From NCBI GenBank assembly GCA_965369325.1, contig CBDUQI010000004.1, forward strand, positions 8,807 to 72,806: a DNA stretch of 64,000 nucleotides, written 5' to 3'. Positions within the stretch are counted from its first letter, which is position 1. Every line of letters starts with the position of its first letter. Position numbers and translations under genes: made by a program. Source of the DNA: CBDUQI01 sp965369325 (GTDB lineage: Bacteria > Pseudomonadota > Gammaproteobacteria > Steroidobacterales > JBCBZW01). The notes under the pieces were generated by a model. That model made no database searches, was not told where the DNA came from, and saw nothing but the letters and a program-made list of their open reading frames with translations. Of this stretch, positions 23,712 through 32,748 are shown piece after piece.

Positions 23712-24638
23712 GTGGACATACTGACCGACGTTCTTTCAGTCATTAGGTTGAGATCGAACCTTTACTTCAGGGCCCAGTTGGGTGGCAAATTCGCCATCGC
23801 AGTGCCTGAGGAACATCAGTACATTAGATTTCATCTTGTCGGCCGCGGTCGCGTGTGGATAGGTTTGCCGTCGGGCGAAAGCGTGTTCTTTTCCGAAGGC
23901 GATCTGGTTCTGGTGCCGCACGGTAGTGCTCACACACTGGCGAACGAACCCAACTCATCCGCACCAGCGCTTGAAGATGTGCTGGCGCAGGCTACCCATA
24001 GCAGTGTTGGCTGCATGCAATATGGCGAGGGTGCTGTCGAACATGAGCTTGTTTGCGGCCACTTTGGGTTTGAGCGCTCGCTGGTGCATCCTATTCTGTC
24101 GACTCTGCCGCGTCTGATTCATATCTCGCCGCCCAACGGGCAGGCGTTCGATTGGCTGACACCGCTGCTGGCAACGGTCAACGCTGAAGCGCGCGACGGC
24201 ATGCCTGGATTTGAAGATGTATTGCAACGCTTGTCAGAAGTGATATTCATCCAGATCCTGCGTGCCTACATGAAGGACAATTCGGACTCTTCGGTCGCGT
24301 TAACGGCGTTGGTAGACCCTAATCTGGGGCCGGTGCTTAACGCGGTACATAGCAATCCGGGCGTAGACTGGTCACTGGAGCGGATGGCCGAAGTGGCGGG
24401 ATTATCGCGCAGCCTTTTCGCGGAGCGCTTCAAGCACAAGCTATCGATGACCCCGGGCCGCTACGTGACGGAATGGCGAATGCAAAAAGCGCATGCACTT
24501 TTGCAGAACCATCACCTGACCCTGCGTGACATTGGTAAGGCGGTGGGGTACGCCTCCGATGCGGCGTTTTCACGAATATTCAAGGAGCACTTCGGCGTTC
24601 CGCCCGGGCGCCATCGGCGATCACAGCTTCAAGCTTAG
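23712..24638 (+). CDS. AraC-family regulator with N-terminal cupin (cupin_6 type)
   Basis: The 308-residue product starts with GTG 23712 behind an AGGTAGGG-like site. The N-terminal half is the AraC-type cupin: LYFRAQLGGKFAIAVP, RFHLVGRGRVWIGLP, EGDLVLVPHGSAHTLA. The C-terminal 100 residues hold the paired AraC helix-turn-helices: DWSLERMAEVAGLSRSLFAE and LRDIGKAVGYASDAAFSRIF, ending FGVPPGRHRR. These proteins bind two direct half-sites about 21 bp apart, matching the TCGTCC repeats at 23172 and 24751. It likely controls P460-YHS, its own operon, and perhaps the downstream genes. The cupin ligand is unknown. Confidence 0.9.
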   Translation: MDILTDVLSVIRLRSNLYFRAQLGGKFAIAVPEEHQYIRFHLVGRGRVWIGLPSGESVFFSEGDLVLVPHGSAHTLANEPNSSAPALEDVLAQATHSSVGCMQYGEGAVEHELVCGHFGFERSLVHPILSTLPRLIHISPPNGQAFDWLTPLLATVNAEARDGMPGFEDVLQRLSEVIFIQILRAYMKDNSDSSVALTALVDPNLGPVLNAVHSNPGVDWSLERMAEVAGLSRSLFAERFKHKLSMTPGRYVTEWRMQKAHALLQNHHLTLRDIGKAVGYASDAAFSRIFKEHFGVPPGRHRRSQLQA

Positions 24639-25018
24639 AACCGCGAAGAATTCGGGTCGCCGGCAGCGGAGGGCGGGGGGACTGCGACACCACTCGACGC
24701 TGCCAGTCGAGCCCGAACAGACCATTGGGATGGTAGGGAGGAATGGTGTGCGAAGTCGTCCGGCAGAATTGTCGAATCGTCCGCTTTCGAACTGGCCCGC
24801 TCGCGGGTGATAAGGTTGCACGCGACCCTGTGATAGCGTTTAGGCAGTTTAATTTTTCGATATGATAGCAAGTGACTATTACAGGGCTGAAGATACAACG
24901 TTCAACAGCCAACTGTTACCAAAAGGCAGCGGGCGGTTACTGGTACGGTACGGCGATCGTGCCGTGGGCACATGTGGCGTCGCGCGCCGCGATTCAGATA
25001 TCAACCGAGAGTGAGACG
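24639..25018. other. Intergenic region downstream of araC carrying operator copy B
   Basis: No gene is supported in these 380 bp. The region holds the AraC-type repeat at 24751-24782 and, further on, TATGAT at 24861-24866, which could serve as a -10 box for the gene at 25019 (only a poor -35 is present). A run around 24640-24720 is G+C rich with no recognisable coding character. Confidence 0.45.
24751..24782. promoter_or_regulatory. Candidate AraC-type operator, copy B
   Basis: TCGTCC half-sites at 24756-24761 and 24777-24782 repeat with the same 21-bp period as copy A, and 26 of 32 positions match copy A overall. It lies 113-144 bp after the araC stop and 237-268 bp before the next gene, so it would regulate that gene or its transcript. 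Confidence 0.65.
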
Positions 25019-25450
25019 ATGACTTTTGGCGAACAAATTCAACGCAACGCGGTGGCATTGATCAGCCTGACCATCGCGCTGATCAGCCTGGGCTACAACA
25101 GCTGGCGTAATGAGCAATCCGAGGCCAATCGCAACTTGCGGTTTGCGGCGTTTGAAATGTTGCAGCACCTGGGCGAGTTACAGTCGGTCACGGATCAGAT
25201 TTCCTACGGCGACGGCGCCGGGCAGGATCTGCAGATTATGGGCTGGGGGTTGGCATCGGTGCTGCGAGATTTGGGTTCTTTGATGCCCGAGCCGGCCAAC
25301 GAACGCTCGCAGGCGCTGTTCGAGGCCTGGGAGGATCACGTGAATTATCTGGCGGAACAAGATCCGCAGCGTGCCCACAATCAACAGATGGCCGAAGCCA
25401 TCAATGCGCTGCGCGAACAGGCAAAGTCACAGCTCTCGATGCTCAGATAA
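25019..25450 (+). CDS. Small single-pass membrane protein
   Basis: The product is 143 residues from ATG 25019. A hydrophobic helix (about 10-29) is followed by WRNEQSEANRNLRFAAFEML and a fully helical, soluble part with coiled-coil character. No enzymatic motif or family is recognised. The AraC-type operator copy B and a TATGAT box lie upstream, so it may belong to the AraC regulon. Confidence 0.6.
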   Translation: MTFGEQIQRNAVALISLTIALISLGYNSWRNEQSEANRNLRFAAFEMLQHLGELQSVTDQISYGDGAGQDLQIMGWGLASVLRDLGSLMPEPANERSQALFEAWEDHVNYLAEQDPQRAHNQQMAEAINALREQAKSQLSMLR

Positions 25451-25580
25451 AGCCGCCCGCCCGCTTTACAGGGAGAGCCGATATCTACGCCCCGACCGTG
25501 CGCAGGTTCATCACGATATATGGTCGGCGCAAAATGATCCCCGCATAATAGGCCTCCGAGTCGATGCCAAGGTTCCGCCC

Positions 25581-26093
25581 ATGACCGCTATGACAACCCG
25601 TATCTTCGCTATCCTGTGTCTCATTCCAGGTATGGCTGCCGCCCAGCACGGGGCGCACAGCGGACCCGTCATGAATTTCCACCGGATTGACGACACGTTG
25701 GCCTCCGGCGGGCATTTTACTGACGGTGGGCTGGCGAAAATTCAGGCCCAGGGTGTAGAACTCATCATCGACCTGCGCCCGAAGCCGCCGAAAGGGCAGC
25801 GCGGACGGGTGCAGCAGGCCGGGATTGACTGGGCCCATGTGCCGATGGACTGGAAAGCGCCCAAGGCCGAGGATTTTGCCAAATTCTCCCAGGTGCTCGA
25901 GGCCAACCCGGATACGCACGTGCTGATTCAATGCGCGGCCAATTACCGAGCGTCGAGCATGACTTTCCTGCATCGGGTTATCCATCTGGGCGAGCCGCCG
26001 GAGCAGGCGCGCAAGGCGCTGCTGGCCGTGTGGGAGCCCAACAAAATCTGGCAGGCCTTTATAGACGAGATGCTGGCAGAGCACGGGCGCTAA
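25581..26093 (+). CDS. Exported dual-specificity-phosphatase-like protein (DUF442 / BLH type)
   Basis: The 170-residue product begins at ATG 25581 with a signal peptide ending about AAA-QH. The fold pattern is that of the cysteine-phosphatase-like family linked to beta-lactamase-hydrolase-like proteins: FHRIDDTLASGGHFTDGGLA, GVELIIDLRP, and the signature loop CAANYRAS, which keeps the CX5R of tyrosine phosphatases (Cys then Arg six residues on). Periplasmic members are thought to act on sulphur compounds or phosphate esters, but their substrate is unsettled. It is 130 bp downstream of the small membrane protein, perhaps co-transcribed. Confidence 0.75.
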   Translation: MTAMTTRIFAILCLIPGMAAAQHGAHSGPVMNFHRIDDTLASGGHFTDGGLAKIQAQGVELIIDLRPKPPKGQRGRVQQAGIDWAHVPMDWKAPKAEDFAKFSQVLEANPDTHVLIQCAANYRASSMTFLHRVIHLGEPPEQARKALLAVWEPNKIWQAFIDEMLAEHGR

Positions 26094-26272
26094 CAAAGAG
26101 GCATCTGCCAGCACCTGGCTTCCACGTCGCCTGCTCCTCGCACCGGCGCGCGCCAGCTTGAGCACAGGTCCGGATCTGGGCGCGCCAGAACCTTCGGCGA
26201 GACGGTTGAGCGCCCCTTGCGGTGCTACACTCGACGGATAAGTTGTCGCCACACTAATTACTCGTCTCCAGC

Positions 26273-29200
26273 ATGATCCTCACTCGTCAAGCGCTAGTTA
26301 ACCCCGTTGCGGTGATTGTCGCCGTTCTTCTGGTGCTGTTGTTCGGTGCCATCGGGCTCACTCGTCTGCCGATCCAGATGATTCCGACGGTCGAGCGGCC
26401 CATTATCCAGATCAACACCAACTGGCGTGCGGCCGCGCCACAAGAGGTGGAGTCGCAGATTCTGGAGCCGCAGGAAGATGCCTTGCGTGGTCTGGCCGGG
26501 CTCAAGCGGATGGAGACCACGGCCTCGCGCGGTTCCGCCAGCATTAACTTGGAATTTGAAGTGGGCGTTGAGCTGGAACGCGCCCTGATCGAAGTGATGA
26601 ACCGCATGAACCGCGTGCCGCGGTACCCGCCGGATACGGATGAGCCGATCATCTACGCTGGGCGCGGCGAGTTCGGTTCAGCTATCGCTTGGTTCTCCTT
26701 GCGCGCGTTGCCGGGCAGTGGCGTAGACATCGCGCAGTTTCAGGATTTTGCCGAAGATGTGATCCAGGCGCGCATTGAGCGGGTGGCCGGTATCGCCGAT
26801 TCCGCCGCGTTCGGCGGGCGGCCAAGCGAGGTACGTATCACCTTCGATCCGTATCAGGCGGCGGCTTACAACATCGATATCCTAAATATCGCGCGGCTGG
26901 CAGGTAACAACACGGACGCCAGCGGCGGATTCTCCGACGTTGGCCGGCGTGAGTACACCGTGCGCTACAACGGCCAATACGATCTGGATGAGTTCGCCGG
27001 TATGGTGCTGGCCTGGCGCGACGGGCAGCCTGTGCGCTTGTCGGATGTTGCCACGGTAGAGCGTACGCTGATGGACAGCAGCGGCACCCTAAGCCAAAAC
27101 GGGGGCCCTTCCATTGCCATCAACGCACAAGCAGACAGTGGCGTAAACGTGCTTGCCGTCATGGAGGATCTAAAGCGCGTGGTGGCAGAACTGGATGCCG
27201 GTCCGGCCAGACGCGCTGGCCTGTTTATCGAGCAGGACTACGATGAGACCGTTTACATCAAGCAGTCCATCCGCATGCTGCGCTGGAATCTACTGGCTGG
27301 CATTGCGCTGGCGGTGGCGATTTTGTGGTGGTTCATGCGCCGATGGCGTGCCACCGTTATTGTCTCCTTGGCGATCCCGGTCTCCTTGTTTCTGGCGTTT
27401 GCCGCGCTGTATATCTCCGGGCGAACACTGAATATCATTTCACTTGCTGGCCTGGCTTTTGCGATGGGAATGGTGATGGACGCTGCCATCGTCGTGCTGG
27501 AGAATATCGTACGGTTGCGCGAGCAGGGCCGGCAGGGCGAGGACGCGGCGCACGCGGGGACCGAGCAGGTATGGGCGGCACTGGTCGCCTCTACCGCGAC
27601 CACGGTCGCGATTTTTCTGCCGATACTTTTTATCAAAGACATTGCGGGCCAGCTGTTTTCCGATCTGGCCTTTACGCTGGCGACGGCCGTGCTCACCTCG
27701 CTGCTGATTGCCATCACCATTGTGCCGACCGCCGCTGCGGCCTGGTTAAAAGGCAGTTCGCGCACCGATCCGCATGCGAGCTGGTGGGATAGCGGCGCAG
27801 CAAATATCATGCGGGCCACCGATACGCCGGCGCGTCGCTTCGGCTGGATCGGCGGCTTGCTGCTGCTCGGTGTGTTGCTTACCGTGTGGTTACGCCCGCA
27901 GGCAGACTACCTGCCCGAAGGTAAGCAGAATTTTGCCTTCGGTTTTATTCTGCCACCGCCGGGGCAGAGCCACGAGACCAGTCGCCGCGAGTTTGTGGAT
28001 GTGGTGAACGAACGCATAGGCCGGCACCTGCGAGGGGAGGCGCAACCCGCCGCCGCCAATTTTTTTATGGGCGTGTTCGGCAGTTTTGGATTTATGGGCG
28101 GTGAGGCTGAGCACCGCGGGGAGTTGGACGCGTTGCTAGAAGTACTGAACGGCGAGGTCTTCTCGGGCTTTCCGGACACATTAGCGTTTATTTCGCGTGC
28201 TGCTATTTTCGAGGGGCTTGGTGCCAGCCGGGCGATTGACGTGAACATTCAAAGTCGCGATATCGAGGCGATGTTCGAGGCCGCGAACAAAGGCATGCAA
28301 GCGATCGCCGAACATTTACCCGAGGCGCAGGTGCGGCCTGTTCCGGGGCTTGAGTTCGCACAGCCGGAGCTGTCGCTGTTGCCGCGTGAGCGGCGTTTGG
28401 CCGAGGTCGGTTGGAGTCGACAGGACATGGCCAGCATCGTGAGAGCGCTGGGCGATGGCATGTACGTAGGCGATTATTTTGACGGCGAAAAAAGCTACAA
28501 CATGATTTTGCGTGCGAATGAATGGGATACGCCGGAGTCGTTAGGTGCGACGCCCGTGGTCACGCCGCGGCAAGGCGTGGTGCCGCTATCGGACCTGGTA
28601 CAGCTGCAACGCACGGCCGGGCCTTCGCAGCTGCTACGCGTTGATCGGCGCCGGACGGTCACCCTGCAGGTGACCCCGCCGGAGATATCGCTTGAGCAAA
28701 CGCTGGCAATACTGCGCGAACACGTGGAGCCGGTGATTCGTGCGCAGTTGCCCGCCGATGGCGACGTGACATACTACGGTAGCGCGGACGCGCTGGCGGG
28801 CGCACTGCGTAGCATGGGCGGCAGTTTTGCGCTGGCGATCGCGATTTTGTATTTGCTGATGAGCGGCCTGTTCCGCTCCTTTACCGACAGCCTGCTGGTA
28901 TTGATGGCGCTGCCGTTGGCCACCGTCGGCGGCGTGCTGGGTTTGCGTCTGACCAATCTGTTTACCTTCCAGCCGATGGACTTGCTCACCATGATCGGGT
29001 TCATCACGCTGCTGGGATTGGTGGTGAACAACGCAATTTTGCTGGTGCATCAAACGCGCATGGCCGAGCGCGAAGGTGCCGGCCGGCGGCAAGCCGTGCG
29101 CGACGCCGTGCGGATCCGCATGCGTCCGATTTTGATGAGTACCCTGACCAGTTTATTCGGTATGCTGCCGCTACTGCTGGTGCCGGGTGCTGGCACCGAG

Positions 29201-29371
29201 CTGTATCGAGGCCTAGCCGCTGTGATTGTAGGTGGGATGACGGTGAGTACACTGTTTACCCTTATTTTGCTGCCAAGTTTGTTGCGTATGGGTGAGCGGC
29301 ATCATCTGCCTGCGCTGCCCTCAGGCGGAGGTCTAGAGCAACAGCAATACGCGCAGAGGCGCGAGGAATAA
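26273..29371 (+). CDS. RND-family efflux pump, inner-membrane transporter
   Basis: The 1032-residue product has the normal length of HAE1/AcrB-type pumps, with the twofold repeat of one membrane helix, a large periplasmic loop and five to six helices (first helix about 10-30, central block about 335-530, final block about 850-1010). Signatures: LPIQMIPTVERPIIQI near the start and GRTLNIISLAGLAFAMGMVM in TM4. The proton-relay pair of AcrB (Asp-Asp in TM4) reads MDAAIVVLEN, so only one Asp remains, and the TM10 Lys is replaced by Asn (GLVVNNAILL). The substrate cannot be told. The stop codon overlaps the adaptor start (TAATG). Pump-before-adaptor is the reverse of the common order. No outer-membrane channel gene is adjacent. 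Confidence 0.9.
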   Translation: MILTRQALVNPVAVIVAVLLVLLFGAIGLTRLPIQMIPTVERPIIQINTNWRAAAPQEVESQILEPQEDALRGLAGLKRMETTASRGSASINLEFEVGVELERALIEVMNRMNRVPRYPPDTDEPIIYAGRGEFGSAIAWFSLRALPGSGVDIAQFQDFAEDVIQARIERVAGIADSAAFGGRPSEVRITFDPYQAAAYNIDILNIARLAGNNTDASGGFSDVGRREYTVRYNGQYDLDEFAGMVLAWRDGQPVRLSDVATVERTLMDSSGTLSQNGGPSIAINAQADSGVNVLAVMEDLKRVVAELDAGPARRAGLFIEQDYDETVYIKQSIRMLRWNLLAGIALAVAILWWFMRRWRATVIVSLAIPVSLFLAFAALYISGRTLNIISLAGLAFAMGMVMDAAIVVLENIVRLREQGRQGEDAAHAGTEQVWAALVASTATTVAIFLPILFIKDIAGQLFSDLAFTLATAVLTSLLIAITIVPTAAAAWLKGSSRTDPHASWWDSGAANIMRATDTPARRFGWIGGLLLLGVLLTVWLRPQADYLPEGKQNFAFGFILPPPGQSHETSRREFVDVVNERIGRHLRGEAQPAAANFFMGVFGSFGFMGGEAEHRGELDALLEVLNGEVFSGFPDTLAFISRAAIFEGLGASRAIDVNIQSRDIEAMFEAANKGMQAIAEHLPEAQVRPVPGLEFAQPELSLLPRERRLAEVGWSRQDMASIVRALGDGMYVGDYFDGEKSYNMILRANEWDTPESLGATPVVTPRQGVVPLSDLVQLQRTAGPSQLLRVDRRRTVTLQVTPPEISLEQTLAILREHVEPVIRAQLPADGDVTYYGSADALAGALRSMGGSFALAIAILYLLMSGLFRSFTDSLLVLMALPLATVGGVLGLRLTNLFTFQPMDLLTMIGFITLLGLVVNNAILLVHQTRMAEREGAGRRQAVRDAVRIRMRPILMSTLTSLFGMLPLLLVPGAGTELYRGLAAVIVGGMTVSTLFTLILLPSLLRMGERHHLPALPSGGGLEQQQYAQRREE

Positions 29372-30543
29372 TGAAGGCGTTGTTTTTGATATCGGCCAAT
29401 CTGCGGCTGGCACGGTTGGGAGCCTGTGGGCTACCCCGGTGCCAGGCCAGCTCGCGTATGTCCATGCGCTCACGCCGCGCAAGCGGCCCGTTAACTGTGC
29501 TGGGTTTGATGTTGCTGTGTGCGCCGAGCGCCGGGCTGCATGCGCAGTACGGCCCCTCTCCGGTGGTGGTCGCGCCCGCACGGGTGGAGAATTTTGCGCC
29601 GACGGTATCCGTCTCAGCGACGGTGCTGTCACGCGATGATGCCCGCTTGTCCGTGCGGGTGGATGGTCAGTTGCATGAGTTGGCGGAGATTGGTGCTCAG
29701 GTGCAGGCGGGAGATGCACTGGCAGTGATCGACAACCCTTTTTTACCGGTGCAGGTACGCAACGCCGAAGCGGAAGTGGTGCGCGAGGAAGGCCGAGTGG
29801 CATTCCTTACCCGCGAGGTGGCACGGTTGAGAAAGCTGGCGGCCAGTAGTAATGCGGCGGTGCGTGAGTTGGATGCCACTGAGTCGGAGCTGGCGGTATC
29901 CACCAGTGAGCTTGAGACCGCACGGGCACGGCTGCAACGGGATAAGATTGCCCTCGCATTGGCTACAGTGCGCGCGCCGTTTGACGGCCAGGTGACAGAG
30001 CAGTTTGCCAAGCCGGGTGAATACCAGAACTCCGGCAACGAGGTGCTGCGTCTGTTGGGAACGGGCCGTTTGGAAGCGGTTGCTCGCGCCCCGTTGAAGA
30101 CACTGCGCAACGTCACGCCAGGCAGCACGGTGCGGGTGAGCAGCGAGGCGGTCGAAGGGCAGGGCGTGATACGCACCCTGGTACCGTACGGCAACGCGGA
30201 TTCGCATATGTATGAGATCCGTGTGGATGTTGACGCTGCCGTGTGGGCGGTGGCTGAGAATGTGCGTCTGGCGGTGCCGCAGGCGCCGGCTGAACGGCGA
30301 CTGGTTGTCCCGCGCGATGCGCTGGTGCTGCGGCGGGCTGGCGCCGCTGTGTTTCGTGTGGGCGATGATCAAACCGCGCAACGCGTAGAGGTGGTGACCG
30401 GTATCAGCGACGGGTCGTTGATTGCGGTGCAGGGCAACTTGTCCGCTGGCGATCTGATTGTGGTGCGTGGTGCGGAGCGTCTGGAACCTGGTCAGGCGGT
30501 GGAAGTGCATGCGCCCGCTGCCGACCTTTCCGTCAACCAGTAA
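29371..30543 (+). CDS. RND efflux pump periplasmic adaptor (membrane fusion protein)
   Basis: The product is 390 residues from ATG 29371, which has GAGG upstream and overlaps the pump stop. An in-frame ATG at 29458 would put a standard signal peptide (LTVLGLMLLCAPSAGLHA) at the very N-terminus and may be the true start. Domain order is typical: a lipoyl half (VDGQLHELAEIGAQVQAGDALAVID), an alpha hairpin coiled coil (about 125-190), the second lipoyl half (ATVRAPFDGQVTEQFAKPGEY), then beta-barrel and membrane-proximal domains. It links the pump to an outer-membrane channel, which must be encoded elsewhere. Confidence 0.9.
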   Translation: MKALFLISANLRLARLGACGLPRCQASSRMSMRSRRASGPLTVLGLMLLCAPSAGLHAQYGPSPVVVAPARVENFAPTVSVSATVLSRDDARLSVRVDGQLHELAEIGAQVQAGDALAVIDNPFLPVQVRNAEAEVVREEGRVAFLTREVARLRKLAASSNAAVRELDATESELAVSTSELETARARLQRDKIALALATVRAPFDGQVTEQFAKPGEYQNSGNEVLRLLGTGRLEAVARAPLKTLRNVTPGSTVRVSSEAVEGQGVIRTLVPYGNADSHMYEIRVDVDAAVWAVAENVRLAVPQAPAERRLVVPRDALVLRRAGAAVFRVGDDQTAQRVEVVTGISDGSLIAVQGNLSAGDLIVVRGAERLEPGQAVEVHAPAADLSVNQ

Positions 30544-30601
30544 TCCAACGGTCGCATCCAGGCGGACCCTGACTTGCTGCTTGCGTGCCACCGCACACCG
30601 G

Positions 30602-32032
30602 CTATTGGCGCTGCGCCCAGAATTGATACATACCGGTGAACAATTCCGGGTACCGTGCTTCCAGTTGATGCCATCCGGCTAGATCCACGCCGTCAGGGTC
30701 TTGCGCAAATGCTCGCCGGTACACTTGCAGTACCTGCTCATTGGCCAGCTCAAAGCCCATAAACTTCAGTTTGAATTTCGCCAGCGCGGCATGTATCTGC
30801 ATCAGGTCGAACTCGTGTTCGTTCACGTGAAACAGCAGGTCGCGGCACTCGGATGTGCTGAAAAAGTCGGCAGCCTGAAACAACCAGCAAAGCGGGTGGC
30901 CGGTTGGCAGGTTTAGCACGTGCCTGCGCAGTGCGCGGATACCGTCCAGGTCTGCCGGCCACTGCTGAGCCACGGCCAGTTCGCGCGCGGGGATCAGCCG
31001 TTGCCGTGCCTGGCGACTGTACAGTCCTATGCGCAACAGGCCGCCGGGTTTGAGCACGCGCATCAGCTGTTGCCAGCCGTCCAGCGGATCCGCCAGATGG
31101 TGCAGTACGCCCACGCATTCAATAATGTCGAAATGTTCGCCCGACGGCCAAAGATCGGGTGTTAGCGCCAGGATATCGCCTTGAACAAAGCTCACGTTGT
31201 TAACATTCAGTTCGCGGCTCATGCGTTGCCCAAACGCGAGACTCGCGCGACTTAGGTCCAACGCCAGTACTTCGCTGTTAGCAAACCGCATGGCGGCGCT
31301 GATGGCCTGTTTGCCGGTACCGCATCCGGCGACCAATACGCGTGGGGCCTGTGCCCAGTGTTGTGGTTGAGCAGACAGGTGGGGGAACAACTGATTGAGA
31401 TACTCCGCCACGGGTAGTGCCCGGTGCAGGTCCATGCTGTGCCAGCGCGGATAGGGATGACGCTCATATTGTGCCTGCACGGCAACCGATGTGGGCTCGG
31501 TGATGTGGGTGACTGCGGTGATGTCGTTGCTCAGGCTCTTCTCGTGCAGCGGGCCAAGCAATTGCAGGCGGATAACCTTATACAGGAAGTTCTGGTTTTC
31601 CGGCTCGTAGTACCGCAGGATCTGGGCCGCGAACGGCAGTTGTGCCAACGGGCGATAACAGGCAAGCAGAGTCAGATGTCTGCTTGCCAGACGGCGGTCT
31701 TGATTAAGTTGTCCGTGCACAAAATCGGTCAGCTCGTCGATGCGCGCGCGTTCGTGCGATGACTCATACCAGACGTATTCATTTAAAAAACACTGTTGCG
31801 CCAGCGCAGCCAGAAACTCAGGTCCGGTCTCCTCCAACAGCCGAGCAAAGGTCCCCTCAGCGACTGCCAGTAGCAGGCGGCGGCGCATCCGTACCAACAT
31901 GCGCTCCAGATCAGGATCGGTATTGATTGCCTTCTCCAGCAGGAGAATCAGCAACGGGTCGCGCAACGGGGCGAGATCCTCCGCCTCCGTTGGAGCGCTC
32001 GCGCCCCTAGTGTGGGGCGGAAGGTGGTGCAT
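30602..32032 (-). CDS. Class I SAM-dependent methyltransferase with N-terminal helical domain
   Basis: The 476-residue product has a helical N-terminal region (DPLLILLLEKAINTDPDLER) and QYERHPYPRW at about 190, followed by a Rossmann methyltransferase: VLVAGCGTGKQAISAA (motif I), LALDLSRASLA (acidic SAM ribose residue), FDIIECVGVLHHLADP (motif IV) and LMRVLKPGGLLRIGLYS. The same arrangement usually occurs as one protein with N-terminal TPR repeats. Here the TPR part is a separate ORF upstream that overlaps this start by 26 bp in another frame. The substrate is unknown. Confidence 0.8.
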   Translation of the reverse strand: MHHLPPHTRGASAPTEAEDLAPLRDPLLILLLEKAINTDPDLERMLVRMRRRLLLAVAEGTFARLLEETGPEFLAALAQQCFLNEYVWYESSHERARIDELTDFVHGQLNQDRRLASRHLTLLACYRPLAQLPFAAQILRYYEPENQNFLYKVIRLQLLGPLHEKSLSNDITAVTHITEPTSVAVQAQYERHPYPRWHSMDLHRALPVAEYLNQLFPHLSAQPQHWAQAPRVLVAGCGTGKQAISAAMRFANSEVLALDLSRASLAFGQRMSRELNVNNVSFVQGDILALTPDLWPSGEHFDIIECVGVLHHLADPLDGWQQLMRVLKPGGLLRIGLYSRQARQRLIPARELAVAQQWPADLDGIRALRRHVLNLPTGHPLCWLFQAADFFSTSECRDLLFHVNEHEFDLMQIHAALAKFKLKFMGFELANEQVLQVYRRAFAQDPDGVDLAGWHQLEARYPELFTGMYQFWAQRQ

Positions 32033-32591
32033 GCTCTAGCAGTCTGCGTATTCCCGGCTTGTGCAGCAGGTGTTGCGAGACGGCGTGACGCAAGCGGTTA
32101 GGGTCCACCCTTTCATCTGCCAGGCATCGGCGCAGTTCGTGCTCCAGTGGTCGGTTGTGCGGGCTAACCGGCACCCGGCCAAGCGCGTTCACCAGGCTTT
32201 GGCGAAATACCATGTTGTGCGGGTCAAGTCGGGTGCTATGGCGAAAATGCAGCGAGGCCTGCAGATAGCGCTGTTGTGAGAAGCGTTCGCAGCCCAACCG
32301 GTAGTGCGCGGTTTTGGCTGCCGGGTCACGGTCATCTGCGATGCGCCATGCCTGGCTGGCGTCCGCATGCCGGCCGATGGCCTCGGCCAGATTCCCAATC
32401 GCCAGCCAGTGCGCAGCCGGGTGGTCGCTCTGCTGCAACAGCCCGTTTAAGATGTGCAATGCAGCCTCGCCCTGGCCGTTGTCATGCAAAGCCATGGCCT
32501 CGCGCAGGACGTGGTCGATCGACCGCGTCGATGCTGCTTGTTTGGCATCCCCCATCCCGTACTCCGCGTAATTCTCAGTGGTTAGATGCAC
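32007..32591 (-). CDS. TPR protein coupled to (or split from) the methyltransferase
   Basis: The 194-residue product has three to four TPR units (about 25-125: DNGQGEAALHILNGLL, AAHWLAIGNLAEAIGRHADA, AHYRLGCERFSQQRYLQASL). The C-terminal phrase LRRCLADERVDPNRLRHAVS is what fused TPR-methyltransferases carry just before the helical linker. The ORF ends inside the methyltransferase start region in a different frame, so it is either a translationally coupled partner or the front half of a frameshifted fused gene. No signal peptide is visible, so the protein is likely cytoplasmic. Confidence 0.7.
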   Translation of the reverse strand: MHLTTENYAEYGMGDAKQAASTRSIDHVLREAMALHDNGQGEAALHILNGLLQQSDHPAAHWLAIGNLAEAIGRHADASQAWRIADDRDPAAKTAHYRLGCERFSQQRYLQASLHFRHSTRLDPHNMVFRQSLVNALGRVPVSPHNRPLEHELRRCLADERVDPNRLRHAVSQHLLHKPGIRRLLEHAPPSAPH

Positions 32592-32748
32592 GGCGGCCGG
32601 CCAGGGTTGCCTTCGGCACGACGAACCGAGCAGTTAGTCCGGATGTAAGGTTGTCGGGTATCGGCCGGCCACTAACGGGCAGGTATATGGGCAATACGAA
32701 GGTGAGTGCCGCGTTGTGTCGGATCGCACCGGCTGGCGCTACGGCAGG

